Assembly: GCA_002345745.1 (NCBI GenBank)
Contig: DDWQ01000019.1
Location: 11,783 to 75,782 of the forward strand
Length of the DNA: 64,000 nucleotides
DNA from: Candidatus Moranbacteria bacterium UBA2282
GTDB lineage: Bacteria; Patescibacteriota; Minisyncoccia; Moranbacterales; UBA2206
Direction of reading: 5' to 3'
A program made the position numbers and the translations under genes. The notes beneath the pieces are model-generated. The model was given only the letters and a program-made list of their open reading frames with translations. It did not search any database and had not been told where the DNA came from. Below, in pieces: positions 43,929 through 51,954 of this stretch (positions are counted from its first letter, which is position 1; each line of letters opens with the position of its first letter).

Positions 43929-44645
43929 TTAAAAAATTAATTTATTCAACCAACCAAATACACTGAAGCCACTTTGGTTATTAGCAAGTATAGTCTCTAT
44001 TCCCTGATTGGATTGCTCCAATACCTTAATTTGTTCAGCTAATTGTTGCTGGTCGCCTTGGTTAGAAAGTTGAGTTCGAATTTGATTGAGTTGGCGGATT
44101 TGTTCTTTGTTTTGGTCTAATGTTTTTTGAGCATCTCTAATTTCACTATAGTTAGCACCAATAAAAAATTTAACAAGTCCTCCACGACTTTGGATTTTTT
44201 CAACACTCTGTTCCAATTTTACTTGGTTCTGATTTTGGGTTTGAGCAATAACTTTAACTTGCTTTCCAACTCCTCCATCTCTATCTGCTATTTGAAGCAT
44301 AGTTTGGACTGCATTAGCCACTTGACTTCTTTTTTGTTCTGAGGGATTGGTATCTTTTCCTTTGCTGGTTTTATCCTCTCCACTATCTTGAGTCTGAACA
44401 GCATTTTGTTCTTGAGTTTGAATTTGGGTATTTTCTCCCTGATTTTTAACTGCATTTTGTTCACCAGTATTCACAACATTTCCAGCTTGAGTCCCTTGTG
44501 CTGGTGTTGTTGCTATCACCGTGTCATCTTGCGTTGCACTTGCTGGCTTACTGCCTCCTTGAGGTTGACCGTTGTTGCTTACTGCTAACGTTTGGAAAGT
44601 CATCCCGAACATTAGAAAAAAAGCGATGAGCAATGTTTTTTTCAT
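43929..44645 (-). CDS. Secreted Gln/Asn-rich coiled-coil protein, unknown function
   Basis: The 238-residue protein starts with a signal peptide (KKTLLIAFFLMFGMTFQTLA). A ~90-residue Gln/Asn/Thr-rich disordered region follows, with repeated QNAV and TQ units. The C-terminal half is helical and Gln-rich (TQNQNQVKLEQSVEKI, LDQNKEQIRQLNQIRTQLS, LAEQIKVLEQSNQGIETI), then a short hydrophobic tail FSVFGWLNKLIF. No family is recognised. It is a candidate surface or secreted protein; it has its own terminator. Confidence 0.75.
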   Translation of the reverse strand: MKKTLLIAFFLMFGMTFQTLAVSNNGQPQGGSKPASATQDDTVIATTPAQGTQAGNVVNTGEQNAVKNQGENTQIQTQEQNAVQTQDSGEDKTSKGKDTNPSEQKRSQVANAVQTMLQIADRDGGVGKQVKVIAQTQNQNQVKLEQSVEKIQSRGGLVKFFIGANYSEIRDAQKTLDQNKEQIRQLNQIRTQLSNQGDQQQLAEQIKVLEQSNQGIETILANNQSGFSVFGWLNKLIF

Positions 44646-44791
44646 TTTTTTATTTTAACTATTTATATTAATATTCTAGCATATAAAGTTTTAGCTTACA
44701 ACTACTCCTCTGTCAATTTTTTTTGCCAAGTCGTATATATAATCCCAAAAAACACCTGTTTACAGCGGTTTCTGTGATATAAACAAAAAAA

Positions 44792-45094
44792 CTAAAAATC
44801 AAATAAATCACCTAGCAATCCTTCCTTTTTTCGTTTTTTGCCATAACCATATCCCTGATTAGAATCGTGATCATCGTGATGATGATCATCATTATAGCTT
44901 CGCTGGTCATTCATTGGCATTCTCTGATTTCTTTCTTGAACAGGAGCAGCGCTACTGGCGGTTGATTTCTCAATTATCTTGTCTAGCTCTCCTCGGTCAA
45001 GCCATACGCCACGACATTGAGGGCAATAATCAATTTCCACTCCTTGACGCTCAGTCATTTGTAAATCCTCATTGTCACATATTGGACATTTCAT
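44792..45094 (-). CDS. zf-TFIIB-type zinc ribbon protein
   Basis: The 100-residue protein begins MKCPICDNEDLQ, then DYCPQCRGVWLDRGELDKII, the pattern CxxC..CxxC-GvWLDrGEL of the zf-TFIIB family. The C-terminal ~50 residues hold a HHHDDHDS-like His/Asp stretch that could bind metal, then a basic KKRKKE and GLLGDLFDF tail. Its function is not known. Confidence 0.85.
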   Translation of the reverse strand: MKCPICDNEDLQMTERQGVEIDYCPQCRGVWLDRGELDKIIEKSTASSAAPVQERNQRMPMNDQRSYNDDHHHDDHDSNQGYGYGKKRKKEGLLGDLFDF

Positions 45095-45256
45095 ATATTT
45101 TTATCTTAAATAATTAACAACTTACCCTTTCATTCTACATCAACCTTTAATTTTTAGCAAAAAAACGCTATCAAAGAAACTACCCCTGTAATACAATCGC
45201 ATCTTTAATAATTTTTACACTATATCATTGCAAATAACTTCTTTCCCAATAATTTA

Positions 45257-45652
45257 TTATTTATTTAAATAAGTAATTGTCAGTTGCAAAACTGTTGCAA
45301 AAGAAACCCAAAGCAAGTATGGAATTTGAATATATGTAATCCAACGAGCATGAGGATAAATTGCAATCATTGCCCAAACAAGCGTTACAAGTACAAGCAA
45401 AATATCCACTGCGGCAAGGAGATTGTTTTTAAGTCCAAATTGCAAAGGAGTAAAAGCCAGATTAAAAATAAGATTTAGCAAAAATGGCAAAGCAACCATA
45501 AACACCACCTCCTTCTTATAAGCCATCAGAAAAACTTTTCCAAAAGATATAAAAATAAGCACATACAAAAAAGTCCAAACCGGACCAAAAAGAAAAGCTG
45601 GTGGAGACCATTCTGGCTTTATAAGTTGCGAGTACCAATTATATGTGTTCAT
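45257..45652 (-). CDS. TspO/MBR-family tryptophan-rich sensory protein
   Basis: The 131-residue protein has five membrane helices and the family blocks WYSQLIKPEWSPPAFLFGPVWTFLYVLI, NLIFNLAFTPLQFGL and YIQIPYLLWVSFATVL. TspO binds tetrapyrroles or related ligands and acts in stress signalling. The length is somewhat short of the usual ~155 residues, mainly in loops. No heme genes are near. Confidence 0.92.
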   Translation of the reverse strand: MNTYNWYSQLIKPEWSPPAFLFGPVWTFLYVLIFISFGKVFLMAYKKEVVFMVALPFLLNLIFNLAFTPLQFGLKNNLLAAVDILLVLVTLVWAMIAIYPHARWITYIQIPYLLWVSFATVLQLTITYLNK

Positions 45653-45722
45653 ATATTATACTAATATTATAAATCTTACTTCTTTATTCTACTCCCATTC
45701 AACGCCTCTGGCAAAAAATTAA

Positions 45723-45747
45723 AAACAACCCTTGAAAAAAGGTTGTT
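45723..45747 (-). terminator. Terminator after the Fic gene at 45770-46669
   Basis: On the minus strand CAACCTTTTTTCAAGGGTTG is a stem-loop followed by TTTTTAA. Confidence 0.75.
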
Positions 45748-45769
45748 GATTATCATTAAACTTGAAAGA

Positions 45770-46669
45770 TTATTTTTTATCATCAGCAACAATAAATGCT
45801 GCGCTTATTTTCCAAACGCCTTTTTCTCTGAAGGCTGGGATGTTTTGCCGACGCGCAGCATTAAATATTGCTGGCGCTGATTTAGTTTGTTGTTTTGCAT
45901 ATTCAGATAATTTTATGATTGTTTCACCTTTCAAATATGCAATCCTTTTGTGCAATGATTCCATCAACGCAAGAGAAAGAACTTTTTCCATAAGTTTGGT
46001 GCTTTGACCATGTCGATATTCAGGAAAAGATTGATAATATTTTTGCTTTTCTTTGTCACGGATTATAATCATTGGGAATCCTGCTCGCAACAATTGATAA
46101 TTCATCAGCACACGCCCAATCCGACCATTGCCATCGCAAAAAGGATGGATAGTTTCAAAGTCTAAATGAAATTTAGCAATCTTATCTCCAAAGTATTTTT
46201 CCGAATCAGTTACATATTCTTCAAGAGTTGTTTCAATCATCGACTCAATTTTTTCTGGTGCTGGCGCAATATGTGTTCCAACTCTGACATATTCACCTAG
46301 CTTTCTAAATCGCCCAGCAAACTCATCGTTGATGCCACCAATAAGCATTTGGTGCAAAAGCAAAATTAGTTCCTTATCAATTTCCTTCTCCTTAGATTTG
46401 TCTCGAATATAATTGATTACTCTAAATAAATTTTTTGCTTCATATACTTCTCGCACATTTACATCGCGTGAAACTTCCATTTCCAAAAGAATTTTTTCCG
46501 TCTCTCTAAGCGTCAAGGTTGAATTTTCAATTGCATTGGAATTATAGACGCTTTCCGGAATTTCAGCCTCGTCGATCAAAACCAACAACGATTCCTTGCC
46601 TTTGCGTAGCTTATCATATTCTCGTTTAAGATCTTGAATACGCTTTTTAATGGGTTTTGTTATCGACAT
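45770..46669 (-). CDS. Fic-family protein (class II, inhibitory helix at N-terminus)
   Basis: The 299-residue protein has a Fic core with the catalytic loop HPFCDGNGRIGR (about residue 180) and the N-terminal inhibitory motif SNAIEN, fitting (S/T)xxxE(G/N). A C-terminal ~65 residues resemble a winged helix. It probably AMPylates proteins under self-inhibition. No antitoxin gene is adjacent. Its promoter is bordered by two copies of TAGTGAATTTAT, suggesting autoregulation. One of four Fic/Doc genes in the window. Confidence 0.9.
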   Translation of the reverse strand: MSITKPIKKRIQDLKREYDKLRKGKESLLVLIDEAEIPESVYNSNAIENSTLTLRETEKILLEMEVSRDVNVREVYEAKNLFRVINYIRDKSKEKEIDKELILLLHQMLIGGINDEFAGRFRKLGEYVRVGTHIAPAPEKIESMIETTLEEYVTDSEKYFGDKIAKFHLDFETIHPFCDGNGRIGRVLMNYQLLRAGFPMIIIRDKEKQKYYQSFPEYRHGQSTKLMEKVLSLALMESLHKRIAYLKGETIIKLSEYAKQQTKSAPAIFNAARRQNIPAFREKGVWKISAAFIVADDKK

Positions 46670-46699
46670 AAAGCTATTTTTTAGTGAATTTATACTATA

Positions 46700-46728
46700 A
46701 TTATATATTATTAATGCTTCTTTGTCAA
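46700..46728 (-). promoter_or_regulatory. Promoter of the Fic gene, bordered by direct repeats
   Basis: TTGACA (46723-46728) and TATAAT (46700-46705) are 17 bases apart on the minus strand. TAGTGAATTTAT(A/G) occurs at 46682-46694 and 46733-46745, with a partial inverted copy TTTACACTA near 46750-46758. These could be operator sites on either side of the promoter. Confidence 0.75.
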
Positions 46729-46789
46729 TATCTAGTGAATTTATGACTATTTACACTAATATTAACGCTTTTTACCCGCATTGAGCAAA

Positions 46790-46816
46790 CAAAAACAGCC
46801 CCTTTTTGGGAGACTG
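46790..46816 (-). terminator. Terminator after the HTH-Fic gene
   Basis: On the minus strand, ACAGTCTCCC and GGGGCTGT pair and run into TTTTG, ~100 bases after the stop at 46920. Confidence 0.6.
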
Positions 46817-46919
46817 TCTTCTGTCTGGCATGGGGTAGTAAAGGATGTTAGAACTTTATTCGAGAAAAATAATCAGAATATCTATATTCCAAATCTTTCT
46901 ATTGCAGCAGCGGATTTGG

Positions 46920-47852
46920 TTAATTAATATTTTTTCTACCAATAATATCAAAGCCAACCATAATAGCTCCACAGATAAAATCTTCTAGCTGAGTATAATC
47001 TTCCTGCAACTGAGCCCTGCGCAGGCATGTGTAATACAGTCGCTTTCCCTCTTGTTTTATCGTCGCTGGTGCGATATTTTTTTTGAGTAGCATAGCCGCT
47101 AAAATTAATCTACCAATACGCCCATTGCCATCAGAGAATGGATGAATTTGCTCAAATCTGGCATGAATATTAGAAATATGTGCAACGCCATCTTTTTGTT
47201 TCTTATTTATGACTACCAGAATATCCTTCATTAAATCTGCAACTTTAAGATAATTTGCCGTGGGAACATTCGAACCAACGATACGCACGCCATGCCTGCG
47301 ATATAGCCCTGCATCATCCCTAATCCCATTCATCAAAATACTGTGTAATTTCAAGATTAATTCTTCATTAATTTTTTTTGCATTTTCTAGATAAGTAAAA
47401 AGGTATTGCAAAGCAGCCTGATGATTTTTAACTTCAAGTTGTTCAATAATGCTTTTATTAGGAATCGATTTGTTATTAAACATAATATCAGCTGTTTCAT
47501 CTTCAGATAGTGTTGAACCTTCAATTTTGTTAGAATTATATGTTAGTGACAATAAAAACTGATCATAAATATCTGGATTTTTCATAATTACCCCTAAAAT
47601 ATTTTTATATTTTTTTGATTCCTTTGTAATCATTTCTTTCTTGGCAGTTAAAAGAGTTTCTGGAATAATATTTTGACCAGTATATTCTCTATATAACTCA
47701 TCGATAATCGCCTCTTGTTTTTTTCTCGGAATTGACTTTTCGTTCCACCAGTTATTAAATGCTACAAAAGACACACCAATCTTGTTAGCGATTTCAGTCT
47801 GGGTCAAACCAGAGACATCTTGAATAATTTTCAGTTTGTCTTTAATATTCAT
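46920..47852 (-). CDS. HTH-Fic family protein with self-inhibition motif
   Basis: The 310-residue protein starts with an XRE-like helix-turn-helix (LTQTEIANKIGVSFVAFNNWWN). The Fic core carries HPFSDGNGRIGRLILAA, and SNKIEG before it is the inhibitory (S/T)xxxE(G/N) motif. It probably AMPylates a target and, by its HTH, represses its own promoter: a palindrome fills the spacer between -35 and -10. The ATG at 47852 would be at the transcript's first base. It is placed next to a truncated Nudix gene. Confidence 0.9.
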   Translation of the reverse strand: MNIKDKLKIIQDVSGLTQTEIANKIGVSFVAFNNWWNEKSIPRKKQEAIIDELYREYTGQNIIPETLLTAKKEMITKESKKYKNILGVIMKNPDIYDQFLLSLTYNSNKIEGSTLSEDETADIMFNNKSIPNKSIIEQLEVKNHQAALQYLFTYLENAKKINEELILKLHSILMNGIRDDAGLYRRHGVRIVGSNVPTANYLKVADLMKDILVVINKKQKDGVAHISNIHARFEQIHPFSDGNGRIGRLILAAMLLKKNIAPATIKQEGKRLYYTCLRRAQLQEDYTQLEDFICGAIMVGFDIIGRKNIN

Positions 47853-47858
47853 ACCATC

Positions 47859-47887
47859 ATATTAGCAAACTTTATAAAGTTTGTCAA
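47859..47887 (-). promoter_or_regulatory. Promoter with operator for HTH-Fic; leaderless
   Basis: TTGACA (47882-47887) and TAATAT (47859-47864) flank a 17-base spacer. The 18-base palindrome CAAACTTTATAAAGTTTG (47866-47883) fills it. A further half, CTTTATAAAGTTTG (47898-47911), lies upstream. The start codon at 47852 is 7 bases after the -10, so the mRNA is probably leaderless. Confidence 0.8.
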
Positions 47888-47925
47888 TATATTATTTCTT
47901 TATAAAGTTTGAATTGCGAAGATGC

Positions 47926-48219
47926 TCAAAAGTTAGAACCAAAAAAAAGAGACTCCATTTTCCATTCATCCCTGTGCTCGATTATCTTTCCAATTTCTCC
48001 AGTTACTGATATTTTGCAACCAATTTCCTCCATTGCTTCTCGCTCCAAAGCCTTGGCCAGATCCTCGCCTTCTTCCACTCCTCCGCCCGGCAATTTATAA
48101 TAATTATGATTAGCAACTTTCAATATAGTAATCTTATTATCATTATCAAAGACTACGGCACGCGCCGCTTTTCTAATCTTTATTTCTTCATTGCTTTCTG
48201 ATATATAAGGCGAAAACAA
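47926..48219 (-). CDS. C-terminally truncated Nudix hydrolase
   Basis: The 97-residue protein has the Nudix box GGGVEEGEDLAKALEREAMEEIG in full and the LPGGG strand. It ends after DEWKMESLFFGSNF, where family members normally continue for ~35 residues. A run of T (A on plus, 47941 region) is at that point, so a slippage or frameshift may have shortened it. It abuts the upstream region of the HTH-Fic promoter. Confidence 0.65.
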   Translation of the reverse strand: MFSPYISESNEEIKIRKAARAVVFDNDNKITILKVANHNYYKLPGGGVEEGEDLAKALEREAMEEIGCKISVTGEIGKIIEHRDEWKMESLFFGSNF

Positions 48220-48256
48220 TTGATTATTTTCAATAATTGCATAAAAAAATTATTTA

Positions 48257-49039
48257 TTATTTTAAAAAATATTTATCTATTAAAATTCCCAATACAATAA
48301 AAAATAATCCCCCAATAAACCATAGCAATGATTTTCTTATAAAATCATACCTAGAGCGGCAATCTTTTTCTTTTCTAGTCAAAATAAACACTAATCTTGG
48401 AAAAAAATATTTTAAAATAATACTAGTAACATAAAAAAACCACACTGATGTTAACAAATACTCCCAACCAAACAAAACGAAGTTGATATGCATCCAATGC
48501 TGGTATAAATAAGCCATTCCGAGAGCCAATCCAATACGTGCTAAGAAGTTCCAAGCATATTTTCCATACACTGGAATTAAGCCATCATCAAAAAGAAAGG
48601 CGTAACTGAATCTATATTTTTTCAAAAACTCATCTAATTTTTTCAAAAAACCAACATCCTCATTCTCCTGACCATCTTTGTATGTATAAACAACAGTCGG
48701 CAATAGATAACGCTTATAAAATGTTAAATACAAATCTTCACTTCCCCACAAAGTGACTTCGTCATTCTTATAAGCGAACGCTTCGATATTTTGGATATTT
48801 TCATAATCAATCTTTTCCACATAAAGCAAGACCTCATTTAACTCCTTTTTTTCAAACGAGCGCTTATTTGTTTTCAGTGTGTATAAAACTTTCTTAAAAT
48901 TTGATTTTAAGAAAGCATCTAAACTATTCAAGTAGTCTGAATCAAAACGAATTGATCTCGTAAGATATTCTGTTAGCTTTGTTTTATCTGCCATAATATC
49001 TTTCATTAATAAATAATTCAAAATGTTCACCGTTGCCAC
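48257..49039 (-). CDS. Unknown membrane protein, partner of 49027-49716
   Basis: I do not recognise this 260-residue protein. The N-terminal ~150 residues are soluble and charged. The C-terminal ~110 have about four hydrophobic helices (FLARIGLALGMAYLY, FVLFGWEYLLTSVWFFYVTS, LLWFIGGLFFIVLGILI). The first 16 residues may not be translated: MADKTKLTEYL offers a later start. The gene overlaps its upstream neighbour by 13 bases, which signals translational coupling. Confidence 0.6.
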   Translation of the reverse strand: MATVNILNYLLMKDIMADKTKLTEYLTRSIRFDSDYLNSLDAFLKSNFKKVLYTLKTNKRSFEKKELNEVLLYVEKIDYENIQNIEAFAYKNDEVTLWGSEDLYLTFYKRYLLPTVVYTYKDGQENEDVGFLKKLDEFLKKYRFSYAFLFDDGLIPVYGKYAWNFLARIGLALGMAYLYQHWMHINFVLFGWEYLLTSVWFFYVTSIILKYFFPRLVFILTRKEKDCRSRYDFIRKSLLWFIGGLFFIVLGILIDKYFLK

Positions 49040-49716
49040 AATTGATAATGATGTCCTCCATGATTATGACGATCTTGATAGATACCATTTTTTTCTGGAG
49101 CACCATTAAATATTTTTTCTTTAATTTCTATTGTCTGGTTAAATAAAACGAGTATCAATGATAGAACTGCAATTATTATCACCGCTTTCAATCCCCAAAA
49201 TCCCCACCTGTAATATCTAAAGTTCTTTTGATACCACTTTGCGTTTTTTGAATAAGCCTCATAGATAATTTCCCCTAGAAGTAATCCTTTCGGCAATATT
49301 CTGATTTTTTCTGGATACCCATTTGGATCAATTTCTGATGTATTTTTAGCAAAACCCTCTACATCCAGATTTCCTTTTATATAATTGATTTTGCCATTAT
49401 CTTTGTCTATATCTTCTTTTGATTCATCTAATTTACTTACATAATCAGCATTCACATAATCTTTTAGCATTCCGAATTCGTTACTTCCATTTTCACTATA
49501 TATTTCTAATATTCTAGCGGTAGTTATGCCCGTATATAAATGCCTATGCAATGGAGTAAATGCCCACAATAAAAATACCTTTTCATGTTTCCAATATTCC
49601 TTCTTTTGAGTTTCAAAAATAGAATTCGGAGACAAATAATCATGCCATAATTTAAGCTTTTCAAAGTATCTGAGTTTTATTGATGGTATGTTCATATTTT
49701 TAATTATTCCTCCCAA
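49027..49716 (-). CDS. Unknown protein with a C-terminal membrane helix
   Basis: The 229-residue protein has a mostly soluble N-terminal ~165 residues, then a membrane helix (LKAVIIIAVLSLILVLFNQ), and a His-rich tail (HNHGGHH). The start may instead be the internal MNIPSIKL. No family is recognised. It is the upstream gene of a coupled pair with 48257-49039. It lies next to a type I restriction remnant, so it may belong to an accessory or defence island. Confidence 0.6.
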   Translation of the reverse strand: MGGIIKNMNIPSIKLRYFEKLKLWHDYLSPNSIFETQKKEYWKHEKVFLLWAFTPLHRHLYTGITTARILEIYSENGSNEFGMLKDYVNADYVSKLDESKEDIDKDNGKINYIKGNLDVEGFAKNTSEIDPNGYPEKIRILPKGLLLGEIIYEAYSKNAKWYQKNFRYYRWGFWGLKAVIIIAVLSLILVLFNQTIEIKEKIFNGAPEKNGIYQDRHNHGGHHYQLWQR

Positions 49717-49806
49717 AGCTTACCAATTACTTCATTGGTTTTTTGTTCGTAAATCTCAATCAGTTTTTTGTTTCCCTCCACAAGCATGCGCTCGGCTTCA
49801 ATTTTT
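49704..49806 (-). pseudogene. C-terminal remnant of a type I restriction subunit (HsdS/HsdM-like)
   Basis: On the minus strand, 33 codons read KIEAERMLVEGNKK, LIEIYEQKTNEVIG, KLWEE, then stop. That is the typical tail of type I restriction-modification S/M subunits (EA..LVE.NKKLIEIYEQKI). An upstream in-frame stop shows the rest is missing. It lies between the CsaA gene and the membrane-protein pair. Confidence 0.75.
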
Positions 49807-49827
49807 TATCATCAATTTTCATATAAT

Positions 49828-50163
49828 TTAAAATAATTTACCGCCAATTTCTGCAAAGTCTTTATCGGGCGCAATTAAAATACATTTCCCATCTTTATCT
49901 GGCACTCCGAGCGTCAAAGATTCCGAAATAAATGGACCTATTTGTCGGGGTGGAAAATTTACCACACCTAAAACTAACTTACCGATCAGTTCGTCTTTTT
50001 TATAATGATCAACGATTTGAACTGATGATTTTTTGATACCAATTTCAGAGCCAAAATCAATAGTTATCTTGTATGCTGGCTTTCGGGCTTCTGGAAAATT
50101 TTGCACATCGATTATTTTTCCTGTTCTGATATCCAATTTTTGAAAGTCTTCTATTGTTGCCAT
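49828..50163 (-). CDS. csaA: CsaA-like tRNA-binding protein
   Basis: The ~111-residue protein (MATIEDFQKLDIRTGKIIDV...) has the full EMAPII-type OB fold, KITIDFGSEIGIKKSSVQI, VLGVVNFPPRQIGPFISESLTLGV, as in CsaA and the MetRS C-terminal domain. The start at 50163 matches family length; an in-frame start 12 codons earlier is less likely. CsaA is a dimeric tRNA-binding/export chaperone. Confidence 0.92.
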   Translation of the reverse strand: MATIEDFQKLDIRTGKIIDVQNFPEARKPAYKITIDFGSEIGIKKSSVQIVDHYKKDELIGKLVLGVVNFPPRQIGPFISESLTLGVPDKDGKCILIAPDKDFAEIGGKLF

Positions 50164-50164
50164 A

Positions 50165-50737
50165 TTATTGACTAAAATAATTATTCTCCACAAAATCAAT
50201 TGCCAACAAAGTATTCTTCTCAGTTACCAAACTTCTTGCCTCATCCAAACTTTTCCAATCTGCTTCGTGAAATTCTTCTAATAATTTAGCTTCTACTGGA
50301 TTAAAGTTATTTTTATCTACAGACACGAAACACCATAAGTCATAATGAAAATTACATGGCTGTTTTGTTGGATTATCAATTTCAGTTATTGTCAAAAAAG
50401 CTGGTGAGTTAAGTTCAAAATCATTACCATCCAATCCCCATTCCTCGCCAATTTCTCTCACCAAAGTTTCTTTAATTGTTTCACCGCTATCGATATGTCC
50501 GCCATTAAAAAGCCACAATCCTGATTTTTTATGATGACCGATAAAAAATTGTTTGGCATTCGGATCATAGGCTGCGAAATAGGCACAAAGATGGGATTTT
50601 GGATTTTCATCCTTTGTCAAAGTTCCTTGTTCAATTCTTTGCAGAAATTTTGACGCCATTTCATTGTTTGCGAAATGACTATTTAATAACTCCTCCAATT
50701 CTGATGCTATTTTTGATTTTTGCTCATTCATATTCAT
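50165..50737 (-). CDS. Nudix hydrolase
   Basis: The ~190-residue protein has the Nudix box GGHIDSGETIKETLVREIGEEWGL preceded by LWLFNGG. An N-terminal ~50-residue helical part and AYFAAYDPNAKQFFIGHHKKSG come before it. I start at 50737, just after the upstream stop at 50742; an ATG 7 codons further upstream would overlap that gene. It is in a run with RdgB-like and CsaA genes, in a set of nucleotide-cleaning functions. Confidence 0.85.
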   Translation of the reverse strand: MNMNEQKSKIASELEELLNSHFANNEMASKFLQRIEQGTLTKDENPKSHLCAYFAAYDPNAKQFFIGHHKKSGLWLFNGGHIDSGETIKETLVREIGEEWGLDGNDFELNSPAFLTITEIDNPTKQPCNFHYDLWCFVSVDKNNFNPVEAKLLEEFHEADWKSLDEARSLVTEKNTLLAIDFVENNYFSQ

Positions 50738-50741
50738 AATT

Positions 50742-51287
50742 TTATTTACTTTTTTCAAAAAAACTTTTTAATTCAGCAAAAGGCTTCAATTGCAAATATG
50801 TTTTTTTATCATCATCTTCATTCAAAGATGCTCGCGTCACATCATATCCTTCGGGAATAAATATTCTATCCCATCCAAAACCATTTTCACCAGCAGGAGT
50901 TTCTGCAATTCGCCCATTCAATTGCCCCTCAAATAATTCCAATTTATTTCCGTCATAATATCCAAAGACACATTTTGCAACTGCATTTCTTGTTTTTCCA
51001 TTAATCATTGAACAAATTGTTTCAAAGGGAATATGGTCAACAAAAAATCTAATGAATGGTCCTGGCAAACCATTCAAAGCCTCGAATTCCAGTGCAACAT
51101 CTTCAACAATAACTGGGCTTTTTATAATTTCAAAAGCTTGTCTAACTTTATGCTCGACAATTTCCTTCAAATCCATGGATTGAATCTCATCCAAATCAGC
51201 TTTTCTATGAGCTACGGGATGACCAAGATATTTTGCTAAATAATCAGCTTTCCCTTGATTTCCTGTTATGAAAGTAATTTCTTGCAT
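50742..51287 (-). CDS. XTP/dITP pyrophosphatase, RdgB/HAM1 family
   Basis: The ~181-residue protein starts QEITFITGNQGKADYLAKYL, and has VIVEDVALEFEALNGLPGPFIRFF, FGYYDGNKLELFEGQLNGRI, and GENGFGWDRIFIPEGYD, the substrate and metal site of ITPase/HAM1. It removes non-canonical purine nucleotides. It overlaps or abuts the Nudix gene. Confidence 0.93.
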   Translation of the reverse strand: MQEITFITGNQGKADYLAKYLGHPVAHRKADLDEIQSMDLKEIVEHKVRQAFEIIKSPVIVEDVALEFEALNGLPGPFIRFFVDHIPFETICSMINGKTRNAVAKCVFGYYDGNKLELFEGQLNGRIAETPAGENGFGWDRIFIPEGYDVTRASLNEDDDKKTYLQLKPFAELKSFFEKSK

Positions 51288-51497
51288 ATTATTTTGCAAT
51301 TACATTTAGTTAAATTTCTTCCATACACCTTCTGAAATCACATTCATTATTTTTCTCTAATTTAAGGCTCTTTAATTACTTTTATGGTATCATTTAAGTA
51401 AGCTATTATCAAGCCTAACTATGAAAAATGCATAACAAGGACTGCATAACAAGGACGGTCCTCGACAAGTGCCACAAATTTTGCTTTAGCAGAAAGC

Positions 51498-51523
51498 AAA
51501 ACAGCCTCCATCAAGGAGACTGT
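51498..51523 (-). terminator. Terminator of tRNA-Trp
   Basis: On the minus strand AAACAGTCTCC-TTGA-TGGAGGCTGTTTT is a stem with T-rich end, ~10 bases after the tRNA. Confidence 0.8.
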
Positions 51524-51534
51524 TTCTGGTCATG

Positions 51535-51605
51535 CACGAGTGGAAGGAGTCGAACCCTCACTAAAGGTTTTGGAGACCTTCGTTCTACCGCTAAACTACA
51601 CCCGC
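51535..51605 (-). tRNA. tRNA-Trp (anticodon CCA)
   Basis: The 71-base cloverleaf has acceptor GCGGGTG/CACTCGT, anticodon loop CTCCAAA with stem AAGGT/ACCTT, and T arm GAGGG-TTCGACT-CCTTC. The 3' CCA is not encoded. Confidence 0.95.
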
Positions 51606-51707
51606 ATGCCATGCCAAAAGCATGGAATTTCCAATTCTCAATTTCCAATTTCCAAACAAATTCCAATGATTAAATTTCCAAACATCTAGAAATTAGAAAT
51701 TCTAGTA

Positions 51708-51872
51708 TTATTTAGTCTCCTTATGAGTTGTGTGCGCTTTGCATTTCTTGCAATGTTTTTGCATTACGAGTTTTTCTTTCAATAGTTTCTTATTTCGAGT
51801 TGTGAAATAATTTACTGATGTGCAGACTTCGCACTTCAGTTTAACCATATTGTCACTATTTTTCTTTGCCAT
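51708..51872 (-). CDS. rpmG: 50S ribosomal protein L33
   Basis: The 54-residue protein reads MAKKNSDNMVKLKCEVC, TSVNYFTTRNKKL, then HCKKCKAHTTHKETK. It has the two CxxC pairs of the zinc-binding L33 form and the YFTTRNKK motif. It lies between tRNA-Trp and tRNA-Thr on the same strand. It was found by translation between the tRNAs. Confidence 0.95.
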   Translation of the reverse strand: MAKKNSDNMVKLKCEVCTSVNYFTTRNKKLLKEKLVMQKHCKKCKAHTTHKETK

Positions 51873-51954
51873 AATATTTTTGTCCCGTTAAATTTCGCTG
51901 TATGCGAAATGATTAACTGAGATTATGTATTTACTTATTTATTAATTTCGCTTG

